Below, piece after piece: positions 1 through 11,530 of a DNA stretch of 64,000 bases. The notes under the pieces were generated by a model. It was not told where the DNA came from. It made no database searches and was given only the letters and a program-made list of their open reading frames with translations. Made by a program: the position numbers and the translations under genes. The stretch covers positions 197,574,954-197,638,953 of the forward strand of contig CM019063.1 of the NCBI GenBank assembly GCA_009667805.1, written 5' to 3'. The DNA comes from Leptobrachium leishanense. Lineage: Eukaryota; Chordata; Amphibia; Anura; Megophryidae. Numbering within the stretch: position 1 is the first letter of the stretch; every line of letters starts with the position of its first letter.

Positions 1-600
1 TCCCTGTTCTTGGTGCTGAAATATATTGAAGTATATATATACAGGCAGTACCAAAATAAATTCCAGCCAGTACTACAATAAAAATACCAGCCGGTACTGC
101 GATTAAAAAAACATCCATTGATAAAATAAAAATACAATACAGGCGTTACCAAAATAAAGTAGAGCTGGTACTACAATAAAAATAATTTCAGCACTATGGA
201 TAGCAGCTGCTGCTATCCATGGTGCTGAATAGGTTTCAGCACCAAGAATAGCTGCTATCCTTGGTACTGAATAGGTTTCAGCACCATGGATAGCTCCACT
301 GAACGCAGCCAGACTGAAGGAAAAAATCTGCTGTGTTTAGCACAGAAAATAAGCCTTGTTGTTTTCAAATAAATTAGGAATCCAAAAATTTCACCAAAAA
401 AATCTCTGAAAAATGCCTAAAAAAATCAACAAATAAAGACACTTTTTGCTATAAGTGAAAAAAAAAATAACCAGTTGAATAAATATTTAATAAAACGGGG
501 AATATTTTTTACATTGAAACCTATGGGATTATTTTGTATGTCTGGTATTTTTATAGTAGTACCAGCTGTATTTTATTTTGTACAGCTGGTATTTATATCC
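1..600. repeat. AT-rich repeat block with GGTACT/AGTACC units and hairpins
   Basis: Short direct and inverted repeats built on GGTACT-TATTTT alternate through this block. Positions 187-229 form a hairpin with about 20-bp arms (one mismatch) reading TTCAGCAC-ATGGATAGCAG. A similar hairpin follows at 236-273 and a third partial arm at 278-296. An inverted GTACCAGCTGTA / TACAGCTGGTAT pair sits near 570-592. No gene seen. Confidence 0.6.
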
Positions 601-758
601 TGAAAAATGCCTAAAAAATAAATAAATAAAGAGACGTTTTGCTGCAAATGAAAAGAATAAACGTAACGGTTGAATAAATATTTAATAAAAAAGGGGATAT
701 TTTTTACATTGAAACCAAAGGATTCATCTGATTAAACTTGTCAAACGAACCATGAAAA

Positions 759-829
759 TAAGGGTTAGAATTTCAAACCCTAATTTCTAACCCTAGCTTC
801 TAAATTAGAAATTAGGGTTAGAAATTAAA
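759..829. repeat. Palindromic AGGGTTAGAAATT repeat cluster
   Basis: Several copies of TTAGGGTTAGAA and its complement face each other within 70 bp, forming imperfect hairpins. It resembles telomere sequence only by the TTAGGG word; the unit is longer and AT-rich. Confidence 0.6.
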
Positions 830-1333
830 GGGGTTAATGGTTCTGGTTCTTGCGATAGCATTGATTAACCAGGCAGGGAGTCTATTCCCTGATGTTTTAA
901 TGTCCCATGCTAACACCTCAAACAGATAACAAAATATCTATCTGTATAAATCTGAGTCAGTTCTAGAAATTTCTCTCTTCCAGAAAAGTGCTGAATACCA
1001 CCTGTCGTGTCACTATCACAAGCTTTATGAGGTGATATTTGTACTCTTCTTATTTACTTATCAGCAACTGTGACACAAGTCTTGTATAATTTTTGTTAAG
1101 TAGTGTAGCAATTGAACTTGTTCTTCCTTCTTTAAAACCAAGCTTACAAAAAGCGAATTATGAATTGATTTCAACTAAAACCATTGAACTATACTACCTC
1201 TACAATATCTCTATTCTGTTTATATTTCATATAACAAAAAGTGACTACTAATACGTAATCAAAGTACATTAAATATAGCAATATCAGTATTTTTTATGAC
1301 TCAGGTTCTCATATGAAAGGCCATAAAAATCAA
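830..1333. other. No recognisable feature
   Basis: AT-rich DNA without open frames, repeats or element ends that I can identify. Confidence 0.4.
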
Positions 1334-1823
1334 GGGACTATATTACAAAATTGGTCCTAGTTTAACAGAGCTGTTGTAAACTCAACAGCCCCATAGACTT
1401 TGGGCCCTATTACAAACATGGCACTAAAACGGGGACGCTAACAGGGAACTCCTGCAGGTTTCCCCTTAGCGTCCCCGTTTTAGAGCCATATTGCGCGGCA
1501 GGCACTGATTCAGAAGCTTGCCCCTTAATGCAGCACTAACCTCCTGGATACTTGTGGCGGTGTGGAAGTATCACCTCCTGGAGTCCAAAGGACTCCATGG
1601 AGGGTTGTGTTGCCGTTCCACGAGCCCTGCGCGATCTCCGTCTCGCAAGATTGTGCAGGGCCGCACGGAGTAATTTGCAGAGGGAGACTGGAGAATATTT
1701 GTCCCCAGTCTGAATCTGCTCCTGGTGGACAGAAGCAGTGGATCGGCCACTGTTTGCGCCGTGAGAGGTGAGTATCTGATTTTTGGGGAGTTTTCAGCTG
1801 ATGCTAACTGATTCCACTAGCAC

Positions 1824-1905
1824 CAGGGTGGACTGACCACTCGGTCCATTTGGGCACCGTTTGAGGGCCCGAGAATGGCAGGGGCCCGGGGGCCCCTGCC
1901 TCTAC
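1824..1905. mobile_element. hAT-like terminal fragment (CAGGGTGGACTGACC)
   Basis: This end resembles CAGGGGCGGACTGAC at 29470, which is also followed by GGGGCCCC-rich DNA. Only one end is recognisable and no 8-bp duplication could be paired, so the extent of the element is unknown. Both loci also share a minisatellite built on GCACATTACTGTGA, which supports one family. Confidence 0.45.
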
Positions 1906-2189
1906 ACATGCAGTAACGAGGGGACAGTCCGCCCCTGGTAACATCCCTTTGGCTGGTTCGGTGGGTTTTCTGTGTGGCGGTGGCACTACATTGGCGCCGC
2001 CCCCTCTCGCTTGACTGGCGAGATTCACGAGATTCAACGTGACATCACATCGTCTGGGGTCCAGAAAAGGAGGCAACTGCGTGGAGGAGCAGCAGAGCTA
2101 GCCCAGAGGAGCAGCAGAGCAGAGGCCCATCGGGTGAGTGGCGATCGGGGGAGGGGGGTAAGTGCCTGCCTGCCTAGAGAAAAAAATGG

Positions 2190-2425
2190 AGACCTGCCTA
2201 TGAAAAACGGGACCTGCCTATAAAAAACGGGACCTGCCTATAAAAAACAGGACCTGCCTATAAAAACAAAAAGGGGACCTACCTATAAAAAACGGGACCT
2301 GCCTATAAAAAACAAAGAGAGGTCCTGCCTATAAAAAACGGAACCTGCCTTTAAAAAAACAAAAACGGGACCTGCCTATAAAAAACTGGACCTGCCTATA
2401 AAAAAAAATGGGGACCTGCATTAAA
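2190..2425. repeat. Minisatellite, units of about 20-30 bp
   Basis: About ten units of GGGACCTGCCTATAAAAAAC separated by variable A-rich spacers. Confidence 0.85.
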
Positions 2426-2515
2426 CAAAAATGGAGACCTACATAAAAAGAATGGAGGGGGCCATGGGGGGAGTGTGTAATGATGAATGGGATTGGCCGG
2501 GGGTGTCAGAAAGGC

Positions 2516-2625
2516 TGTGGAGCTCTGATACGCTCCTACACACCGCACATTACTGTGAACTTTATTGCTGTGGAGCTCTGAGATACGGTAATACACCCTG
2601 CACATTACTGTGAGAGTTATTGCTG
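2516..2625. repeat. Short GCACATTACTGTGA minisatellite
   Basis: About two units of a roughly 55-bp sequence containing TTTATTGCTGTGGAGCTCTG. The same unit is repeated about seven times, mostly in the opposite direction, at 29868-30280. Confidence 0.7.
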
Positions 2626-3016
2626 TGTGTAAGGGAGCTGGTTCCGGGGTGGCAAGTGTGAGCCCAATATGCATTGATGAGAAATAGAAAGACGTATATG
2701 AACAAAAAGGGGTTTATTAAGAGTAAGGCATAAGAGGCAGTAAACAAATATGAATAAACAATTATGTAGCTGGGTGATAAGAAAGGAAAACACTGTATAA
2801 ATAATAATCAGCAATAAGAAACTAAAAGGCAAGATGAGAGAAAGGTAGACCAAAAGTAACAAAACTAAACTACACTAAACTATACTATTACATATAAAGA
2901 AAAAAGAGTAGATTGAACTTAGAGCAGGGTTAAACCAGATATAGAGAGAAATAGGAGAAGGAAGAGTGAAGGAGATCTTTAGAAAAATAAATAGGAAAAT
3001 AGAAATGGAAGAGTCT

Positions 3017-3130
3017 TTGAGGCAGAGGGTCCTGGGTATGCAGGGGGTCCTGGATCTGCGGAGGGTCCTGGATCTGCAGAGGGGTCCTGGATCTGCAGAG
3101 GGGTCCTGGGTCTGCAGAGCGACAGATTCA
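3017..3130. repeat. GGGTCCTGGATCTGC minisatellite
   Basis: About six units of 16-20 bp reading GGGTCCTGGATCTGCAGAG with small changes, directly left of a 33-bp minisatellite. Confidence 0.75.
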
Positions 3131-3229
3131 GCGGGATGCAGGGTAGCAGGCTCTGAGGATTTGGATGTAGGGCAGCAGGCTGAGGATTCTGTAGGTTGCA
3201 GGGCAGCAGGATCAGAGGATACTTGCAGG

Positions 3230-3675
3230 ATGTAGGGCAGCGACAACTGGAGGACCTGCGGGACGCATGGCAGCAACAACTGGGGAACCTGCGGGATGCA
3301 GGGCAGCGACAACTGGAGAGCCTGTGGGATGCAAGGCAGCACCTTCTGTAGATCCTGCGAGATGCAGGGCAGCAACTACTGTAGATCCTGCGAGATGCAG
3401 GGCAGCGACAACTGGAGAACTTGTGGGATGCAGGGCAGCGACAAGTGGAGAACCTGCGGGATGCAGGGCAGCGACAACTGGAGAACCTGCAGGATGCAGG
3501 GCAGCACCTTCTGTAGATCCTGCGAGATGCAGGGCAGCAACTACTGGAGAACCTGTGGGATGCATGGCAGCGACAACTGGAGAACCTGCGGGATGCAGGG
3601 CAGCGACAACTGGAGAACCTGCGGGATGCAGGGCAGCGACAACTGGAGAACCTGCGGGATGCAGGGCAGCAGGCT
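3230..3675. repeat. 33-bp minisatellite
   Basis: About 13 units of 33 bp, each containing GATGCAGGGCAGCGACAACT. Because 33 is a multiple of three and the unit lacks stops in several frames, long repetitive open frames appear on both strands. They have no start context or homology and are not genes. Confidence 0.9.
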
Positions 3676-4525
3676 CTGAGGATTCTTGCAAGATGTATGG
3701 TAGCAGGAACTATGAACAGTATGGTGGGAACCAAGACAAAACAGATTAGAGCAAGCAGGGATTGAAGACAGCTCCTTCCTAGTGAGAGGTTCACTGGAAC
3801 AATGCAGAAGCATCTTGCTTTGGGAGTGGCCCTTTTTTATAGTGGAGAAATCATGATGCTTTGGCTAGCACCTGGTTGCTGGAACAACTTGGTTCTGTAG
3901 GAGAATCACTGTTAGTATTTCGCTGAGACACTTTGCCTTTAGTTCTCTTATGGCGCCGGCGGCTAGGGACCTGACACTGTGGAGCTCTGTCATTTATGAT
4001 TTAATCCGTATGTGTTTGCAATTTTATTGCTGATGATAATTAAAATACTAGTTAACACCCCTGTTTCCGCTTACACACTAAAATGGCATAAAAGCATGTA
4101 TCATTTTTTTCAATTAAAAAGAGAAGTCACTCGGCTTTATCCGAGAAAGACCACATAGACTACTATCCAGCGAGTCTGTGTCATTTCTTTCAGTGTGCAC
4201 TTGAATTGATTGATTTCTCCACCATTTGGACAGAAGCAGGCATCCGAGGGACTGTTAAAGTCTACATCATAGCACTAGAGTTACGTTTGTAATAGGGCCC
4301 TAAAATGGCTCTGGAAAGTTTACAACAGCTCTTGTTAAGTTAGTACCAACTTTGTAATATTGCCCAAATTGAGTAACTGTATTAACAGTTCAATGTTTAT
4401 TGTACCTACACTGCCTTAACCAAAACAGTTATTGTGTTGGTCCACCTTAAATCCTGTCATCTAAACTGGAACAGGAAATTGGTCACAAGGTATTATGTCA
4501 CTTCCTAGAGAAGAGTCAGAAAATA

Positions 4526-6173
4526 CAGTCAGGTCCATAAATATTGGGACATCAACACAATTCTAACATCTTTGGCTCTATACACCACCACAATGGAGTT
4601 GGAATGAAACAAACACAATGTGCTTTAACTGCAGACTGTCAGCTTTAATTTGAGGGTATGTACATCCAACTCAGGTGAACGGTGTAGGACTTACAGCAGT
4701 TGCAGATGTGCCTCCCACTTGTTAAGGGACCAAAAGTAATGGGACAGAATAATAATCATAAATCAAACTTTCCCTTCTTAATACTTGGTTGCAAATCCTT
4801 TGCAGTCAATCACGGCCTGAAGTCTGGAACGCATAGACATCACCAGACGCCGGGTTTCATCCCTGGTGATGCTCTGCCAGGCCTCTACTGTAACTGTCTT
4901 CAGTTCCTGCTTGTTCTTGGGGCATTTTCCCTTCAGTTTTGTCTTCAGCAAGTGAAATGCATGCTCAATGGGATTCAGGTCAGGTGATTGACTTTGCCAT
5001 TGCACAACATTCCACTTCTGTCCCTTCAAAAACTCTTTGGTTGCTTTTGCAGTATGCTTTGGGTCATTGTCCATCTGTACTGTGCAGCGCCGTCCAACGA
5101 GTTCTGCAGCATTTGGCTGAATGTGAGCAGATAATATTGTCTGAAACACTTCAGAATTCATCCTGCTGCTTTTGTCAGCAGCCACATCATCAATAAATAC
5201 AAGAGAACCAGTTCCATTGGCAGCCATACATACCCACGCCATGGCACTACCACCACCATGCTTCACTGATGAGGTGGTATGCTTAGGATCATGAGCAGTT
5301 CCTTTCCTTCTCCATATTCTTCTCTTCCCATCACTCTGGTACAACTTAATCTTGGTCTCATCTGTCCATAGGATCTTGTTCCAGAACTGTGAAAGCTTTG
5401 TTAGGTGTTGTTTGATAAACTCTAATCTGGCCTTCCTGTTTTTGAGGCTCACCATTGGTTTACATCTTGTGGTGAACCCTCTGTATTCACTCTGGTGAAG
5501 TCTTCTCTTGTTTGTTGACTTTGACACACATACACCTACCTCCTGGAGAGTGTTCTTGATCTGGCCAACTGTTGCGAAGGGTGTTTTCTTCACCAGGGAA
5601 AGAATTCTTCGGTCATCCACCACAGTTGTTTTCTGTGGTCTCCCGGGTCTTTTGGTGTTGCTGAGTTCACCGGTGCGTTCCTTCTTTTTGAGGAATGTTC
5701 CAAACAGTTGTTTTGGCCACGCCTAATGTTCTTGCTATCTCTCTGATGTTTTTTTTGTTTCTTCAGCCTAATGATGGCTTGCTTCACTGATAGTGACAGC
5801 TATTTGGATCTCATCTTGAGAGTTGACAGCAACAGATTCCAAATGCAAATAGCACACTTGAAATGAACTCTGGGCCTTTTATCTGCACATTGTAATTGGG
5901 GTAATGAGGGAATATCACACACCTGGCCATGGAACTGCTGAGAAGCCAATTGTCCCATTACTTTTGGTCCCTTAACAAGTGGGAGGCACATCTGCAAACT
6001 GCTGTACGTCCTACACCGTTCACCTGAGTTGGATGTACATACCCTCAAATTAAAGCTGACAGTCTGCAGTTGAAGCACATTGTGTTTGTTTCATTCCAAC
6101 TCCATTGTGGTTGGTGTATAGAGCCAAAGATGGTAGAATTGTGTCGATGTCCCAATATTTCTGGACCTGACTG
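4526..6173 (-). mobile_element. Tc1-like transposon (copy A), 1648 bp
   Basis: Ends start CAGTCAGGTCCA and are flanked by TA target duplications (4524-4525 and 6174-6175). The inverted terminal repeats are long, roughly 220 bp, and highly similar, including CAGCTTTAATTTGAGGGTAT and ACTTGTTAAGGGACCAAAAG. The transposase lies on the minus strand between them. Confidence 0.95.
4778..5814 (-). pseudogene. Tc1-like DD34E transposase, broken near the N-terminus
   Basis: Cut-and-paste transposase of the Tc1 family. The ATG at 5814 meets a stop at codon 5. An N-terminal helix-turn-helix segment (QAIIRLKKQ...) follows, then a frameshift between about 5620 and 5787 separates it from the main frame. 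The remaining 281 residues hold the full catalytic core: LWTDETK with Asp88, QMDNDPKHT with Asp185 and SPDLNPIEH with Glu220 (numbering in that frame). The Asp185-Glu220 spacing of 34 residues is the DD34E signature. The normal C-terminus ends ...FATKY. With a nonsense codon and a frameshift in the DNA-binding part it should not make active protein. Confidence 0.9.
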
Positions 6174-6404
6174 TATAAAGTTGTGCCTGGTTGTACTCTC
6201 TGAGAGTCTCCTCATTTAGAAGCCAACACGCTGACATGACCCTACAGCATGACCACCAGCTAAATTGCATGTTCTGTGTATGATTTTCTGAAAGGAGGAA
6301 TAGTGTTCTGCTATAGCAAAGCAAAGAGATCAGATGGTGAGGGCAAGGGTCATTCCCTGAGAGATGTCAGGAAACTTGGAAATGCCTTTTTGAGGTGTGC
6401 ATGT

Positions 6405-6590
6405 ACAGTATATTCATAAACTATTTAAACGCCTTTATTTTTTTCACGTTTTTCATTTACAGGCTTATGCTAAAAATGTTTAAATTATTTTGTTGCGTGA
6501 ATCTAAACTCAATATCCTGTAATGACAAAGTAAAAAACGAATTTGTAATAATAATGAACATTTATCTAAATGAAAAATGTAACTAAACCT
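6405..6590. mobile_element. Solo Tc1-like terminal repeat
   Basis: The run GTATATTCATAAACTATTTA, then GGCTTATGCTAAAAATG, then CAATATCCTGTAATGACAAAG matches the end of a common vertebrate Tc1-like family. Only one end is present. A relative lies at 61015-61160. Confidence 0.55.
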
Positions 6591-6667
6591 CAAAAAACAC
6601 CCTTTTCAGACCTGGACACTCAGCCAACCAAGCAATTGCTAGAGAAGGGGCCATAAACCATAAACTA

Positions 6668-8197
6668 CAGTGGCAAGAAAAAGTATGTGAACCCTTTAGG
6701 GATTATGTGGAGTTTTGCATGAATTGGTCATAAAATGTGCTCTGATCTTCATCTAAGTCACAACAATTTGAAAAACATAGTCTGCTTAAAATAATACAAC
6801 ACAAGCATTATATGTTTTCATGTGTTTATTGAACATAACATGTAAACATTCACAGCGCAGGGTGGAAAACGTATGTGAACCCCTAGCCTAATGACTTCTC
6901 CAAGAGCTAATTGGAGCCAGGAGTGAGCCAACCTTGAGTCCAATCAGTGTGATATTATTGGATGTGTTCCTGAAAGCTGTCCTGCCCTTTAAAAACACAC
7001 ACCAGTTTTGGGTTTACTGGTTTCAAGAAGCACTGCCTGATGTGAAGACGGCACTGCCTGATGTGACGGTAAGACAGACTGTCTACAAATGGAGAAAGTT
7101 CAGCACTGTTGCTACTCTCCCTAGGCGTGGTCATCCTGTAAAGATGACTGCAAGAGCACAGCGCAGAATGCTTAATGAGGTAAAGAAGAATCCTAGAGTG
7201 TCAGCTAAAGACTTACAGAAATCTCTGGCACATGCTAACATTTTTGTTGACACATCTACAATAAGGAAAACTTTAAACAAGAATGGAGTACATGGGAGGA
7301 CACCACGGAGGAAGACATTGCTGTCCAAAAAGAATATTGCAGCACGTTTGAAGTTTGCAAAAGAGCACCTGGATGTTCCACAGCACTACTGGCAAAATAT
7401 TCTGTGGACAGATGAAACCAAAATTGAGTTGTTGGGAAAAAACACACAACACTATATGTGGAGAAAAAAAGGCACAGCACACCAACATCAAAACCTCATC
7501 CCAACTGTAAAACATGGCAGAGGGAGCATCATGGTTTGGGGCTGCTTTGCTGCCTCAGGGCCTGGACGGATTGTTGTCATTGATGGAAAAATTAATTCCA
7601 GAGTTTATCAAGACATTTTGCAGGAAAACGTAAGACCATCTGTCCACCAACTGAAGCTCCGCAGAGGATGGGTGATGCAACAGGACAATGACCCAAAGCA
7701 TACAACTAATTCAACAAAAGAATGGCTTCAACAAAACAAAATACGCCTTCTGGAGTGGCCCAGTCAGAGTCCTGACCTCAACCCGATTGAAATGCTGTGG
7801 CATGACCTTAAGAGAGCGATTCACACCAGACATCCCAAGAATATTGCTACACTGAAACAGTTTTGTGAAGAGGAGTGGTCCAAAATTACTCCAGATCGTT
7901 GTGCAGGTCTGATCTGCAACTACAGGAAACGTTTGGTTGCAGTTATTGCTGCCAAACGAGGGTCAACCAGTTATTAAGTCCAAAGGTTCACATACTTTTT
8001 CCACCCTGCACTGTGAATGTTTACATGTTCTGTTCAATAAAAACATGAAAACATATAATGTTTGTGTTGTCTTATTTTAAGCAGACTGTGTTTTTCAAAT
8101 TGTTGTGACTTAGATGAAGATCAGAGCACATTTTATGACCAATTCATGCAAAACTCCAAGTAATCCCAAAGGGTTCACATACTTTTTCTTGCCACTG
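6668..8197 (+). mobile_element. Tc1-like transposon (copy B), 1530 bp
   Basis: Ends read CAGTGGCAAGAAAAAGTATG in inverted orientation and are bounded by TA at 6666-6667 and 8198-8199. The terminal repeats are about 215 bp and close to identical. An AATAAA at about 8036 in the right repeat may serve as the transposase poly(A) signal. It is a different family from its neighbour 500 bp to the left. Confidence 0.96.
6934..7977 (+). pseudogene. Tc1-like DD34E transposase lacking its N-terminal DNA-binding part
   Basis: A 347-codon open frame covers the transposase, and the catalytic triad is present: Asp160 (LWTDETK), Asp251 (MQQDNDPKHT) and Glu286 (SPDLNPIEM), spaced as DD34E. From about residue 46 ([11 protein letters not shown]) onward it reads like a normal family member ending ...GSTSY. 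The first 45 residues do not: they read through DNA that is normally 5' UTR, and a small duplication of GCACTGCCTGATGTGA sits at 7029-7063 where the usual start codon and first helix-turn-helix would be. I infer a deletion of about 120 bp that happened to leave the frame open. The long frame is therefore misleading; the protein lacks most of its paired-like DNA-binding domain and is probably inactive on its own ends. Confidence 0.85.
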
Positions 8198-8199
8198 TA

Positions 8200-9589
8200 T
8201 ATAAGCACAGATGGTCACATGCATGGACAAACAGAGCCTCCCTTGGCTCAATTCCAAGTTTATTAAGAGTTATGGGCAGTATCCACAAAGCAACCTTCCC
8301 TGTAAACTACAGGCCAGTCCATGAAAGTCTATTTAGAGATTAATTCCACAGAACTATAAAATTAACAAATTATAATAAAATTATATAACACAGAGATAAA
8401 CTCAAAAGCCATTTTCCCAACTTGGACATCTTACGTCTTCAAAACCTGAAACCTGAAAATGTATTACATTTTTGCCACATATCCAACTCTTTAATAGGAC
8501 AGTGCTATACCAGATTTAGATTTCTTATATTTGTGTTTGGGGAAAACACAAAGTGGCCCAAAGTGAGTAGGGAAATCAGTTATGTAAGTAGGGAATTCTG
8601 AGTATACAGTATATACAGAAAGAACAAATTAATTTCTAGTAACTTCAGACTTCCAATTCATTATTCAGATTCACAGAACTATACCAAAGATTGATAAACA
8701 GTTCTACTAGATTGACAGATAATGGATAAAAAGAAGTTACTTTTCGGAAATGATTAAAAGTTCTGTGGAGATAATTCAAAATTTTGTGCAATTTGTATAA
8801 CCTATCTATCTTGGCCTAATATTTGATGTTTCCTTATCTGTCCTCCACAATTAAAGATGTAGTGAATTTTTCAAGGAATGAGTAAGTTAATAGCTGAATG
8901 CAATGCCCTAAGAGGTTTCCAGTGCGCCTAGACAACAGACAGTGACTCCCTGTAGACTCTGACTGAGTATTAAAAGCTCAGCATCAGACACCATGCGATG
9001 ATAGTTTTTCTTCCGCCCCTGCTACACATTGCCTGAGCCTTAACAACGGGAGCTTGGGGGAACAGGGAAAAATACCTTAAACTTTAACTAAGAATAAAGG
9101 TGAAATACAAAGGTGAGATTGGGGCATAGCGTCTTGTCTTAAAACCATACTGCAGCATCAAGAAGACTTGTGATAGCAGATAAGAGTAACTTTGGCTGCA
9201 CCACTTGTAACATAGGCTTCTCGATATATTCAATTCCCTTCAATGTGAGTAGTGGTCATTTCCCTTCTGAAAATACACTTTAAATCCTCGTGCTTCTTAA
9301 CAGCCTTATTTTCCATACTGATAAAGTGACAACCATAAACATAGGCATTTGAGAAAGAGCATGAAACTGGACTGTTACTAAAAATCTACAGATTGCAAGT
9401 AATAAATATAACATGATTGCACACCCACATACTATGGACTTCACCTGATTACAACCATAGTGGAGTTGACAGAGACCACTTGATATATTAGTGCGGTAGG
9501 GAAGACCCAACAGCAGTAATCAAGTAAACCTATTGACAATGCTGCAGAGTAATAAGCTAGTGACCTGTAGGAAAGGTAGAAGGTATTCG
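8200..9589. other. No recognisable feature
   Basis: Roughly 1.4 kb of AT-rich, apparently unique DNA. No open frame, element end or RNA gene could be supported. Confidence 0.4.
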
Positions 9590-10316
9590 TTTCTGAAGGT
9601 GTTTTTCAATAAGCCCGAACTTTCACTGTACGGTGTAATTTCATGGCAGTTCGTCTATTCACTAAACTGTCAATTTTCCAAATACTGGCGCATTGACAGC
9701 GTAATACGGTCGCCCCATATCGTCGTCCTTCGGTGGTATCGAAATTGTCCCAGAAAAATAATGGTTAATTTATTCAGAGAACTGCACTGAAGTGTTAGTG
9801 AAATGCCCTGATTTACAGTAATTCAGTTCGACACATTTAAACTGGCGAATCCCATAGGATTCAATGTTAAAAAAATCATTCAATATTTTTTCTCTTTTTT
9901 TTATTTATTTTTTTGGAACATGTTGTATGTAATTTTTATTCCCAATTTTAAAAAAATTCTTTAAAAAGAGTTTTTTTAATTCTGTAACAGACCTGTTTAT
10001 TATTTTTATAGGACCTTTTTTATTATTTAGTCACACATTAATGCATTTTTATTGGTTTAAACACTTATTACAAGAATAGCAGAGTTCCGTTTGTGGGTTT
10101 TTTTCTGTAGATCTGTGGCATTCAGCGTAGCGGCGTTCGGTGGTCAATTCGGCGGTCTTTTGCGGCATTTGGCAGTCTGTTCAGCAGCCGGCAGTGGTCT
10201 TCGGCGTCTCCATGTTCAGTGCACTTAGGGTATCCTGCAGTGTCTAGTGTATTCAAATGGAATCGCAGAAATGCACTGAAGAGCGCCGAACAAGAAATTT
10301 CACTTAATAACCCCTT
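9590..10316. mobile_element. Family A element, decayed copy
   Basis: Shares internal landmarks of family A: AATAATGGTTAATTTATTCAG, GGCGAATCCCATAGGATTCA, a T-rich core, and a GCGTAGCGGCGTTCGG-type right part. Ends are degraded and no target duplication is seen. Confidence 0.6.
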
Positions 10317-10385
10317 TAGTGAAATCTGTACTTTGCACAGCAGTTGCATGTACAATAACATCTAGGTGTTTAGCTAAATACTATT

Positions 10386-11295
10386 CAGGGTTATCCAAAG
10401 AGATTCGAAAAGTCACCGCACGTTCGGTGACTTTTCGTTCTCTTCAATTCGGTTCCTTTTGCCGATCCCATTTCGGTGACCCTGCGGTGTATTCAGCAAG
10501 CACCACAGGGTCCCCGAATTGCAGGGAAAAGCTGCCGCAAACCTGACGAAAACTAACCGAATGCATGCTGAAAACAAGCAAAAACATCTGGATTAACCTT
10601 CGAAGGAGCCGAACAGGAGCCGAACATGAGCCGAACAGGAGCCGAATCACACAGAGCCGAAGCAGCTGTGACGTAGAGGAGGCAGTGAATAAATTAGCAA
10701 AACCATTTGTATGAATCTGGGAAAAAGAAACGCTGTTTGCAAAGAAACTACTGAGCGAAAATGTCTGAAATTTTCACAGGAGGTCCAGGGAATGATAATA
10801 AAGAGGGCTGTTACAGAAAAAAGAAGTAAACTGAAAAAAAAATCAAAAAAAATCGGACTTTTAAAAAAAAAAAAAAAAAACAGAAAAATGCTTAAAGTAT
10901 CCTAAAAAATCTATAAATAAAGAGACTTTTTCCTACAGAATTTTATAATGAACGGTTTACTAGATATTGAATTAAAACGGGAATATTTTTAACATTGAAG
11001 CCTATGGGATTCTCCTGAATAAATTTGCCGAATTAAACCACCGAATGGCAGGGCATTAGGGGAACCTTTCACTGCTGGTTTGTGTTCTCTGAATAGACGA
11101 AGCAGTGCTTTTTCATGGGGATTTCACTGTCGTCGAACAGGCACCGAACAGGCACCGTATGTGCAGGCAATTCGCCAGGATTTGGCGAATTGCCTGCTCT
11201 CTGGATAGCCGAATGGTCAGGAAATGCAACCGAACGCTGATTTTCAGCGTTCGGTTACCTTTCTCAAGCAATTCGGATCTCTTTGGATAACCCTG
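10386..11295 (+). mobile_element. Family A element, complete 910-bp copy
   Basis: Ends CAGGGTTATCCAAAGAGAT are inverted. Next to each end lies a hairpin: GAAAAGTCACCG with its complement at the left, and GGTAACCGAACGCTGA with its complement at the right. Middle landmarks are an AATAAAGAGACTTTTT block and TTGAAGCCTATGGGATTC. No coding capacity. The 3-bp flanks (ATT and TAT) do not match here. Confidence 0.8.
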
Positions 11296-11530
11296 TATAT
11301 AATTTAAGTTGAAGCATTATATCCACAGCTGTTGAGCTGCTGAACACCCAGTTATGCAAATACACCGCAAATACCTTTTTATAGCAATTAGTGTAGTTCA
11401 CAGAGCAGACAGACAATATGTTACATACATTACAATACTCTTATTTTATGTCAATTATTGTAGTTGGCAAACCAAACAGCCTGATCTGATGACAAGCATA
11501 TTCTAATGATTGCTACACTAACATTCTATA

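Larger units (their letters stand above)
1334..4365. mobile_element. Composite MITE-type element, family U (copy 1), with telescoped ends
   Basis: The left edge GGGACTATATTACAAA and the right edge (complement GGGCAATATTACAAAG) are inverted and stay similar for roughly 50 bp (GAGCTGTTGTAAACT on both sides). Inside them a second inverted pair, GGGCCCTATTACAAAC at 1402 and its complement ending at 4300, suggests one family member inserted into another. The 1500-1820 interval (CTCCTGGAGTCCA, CCATGGAGGG, GAAGCAGTGGATCGG) recurs in the copies near 34.0, 47.6, 56.7 and 61.6 kb. The interior carries several minisatellites and part of a hAT end. No transposase is visible. Confidence 0.6.

Noticed and set aside
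3230..3675. CRISPR-like regular spacing
   Set aside because: The whole unit repeats without unique spacers, and this is a eukaryotic genome.
3212..3749. Several open frames of 127-271 codons on both strands
   Set aside because: They are read-through of the 33-bp minisatellite; same peptide repeats in different frames, no homology.
2626..3990. Possible LTR element (TGTAAGGGAGC... to ...CCTGACAC)
   Set aside because: No pair of long direct repeats, primer-binding site or gag/pol sequence could be found.
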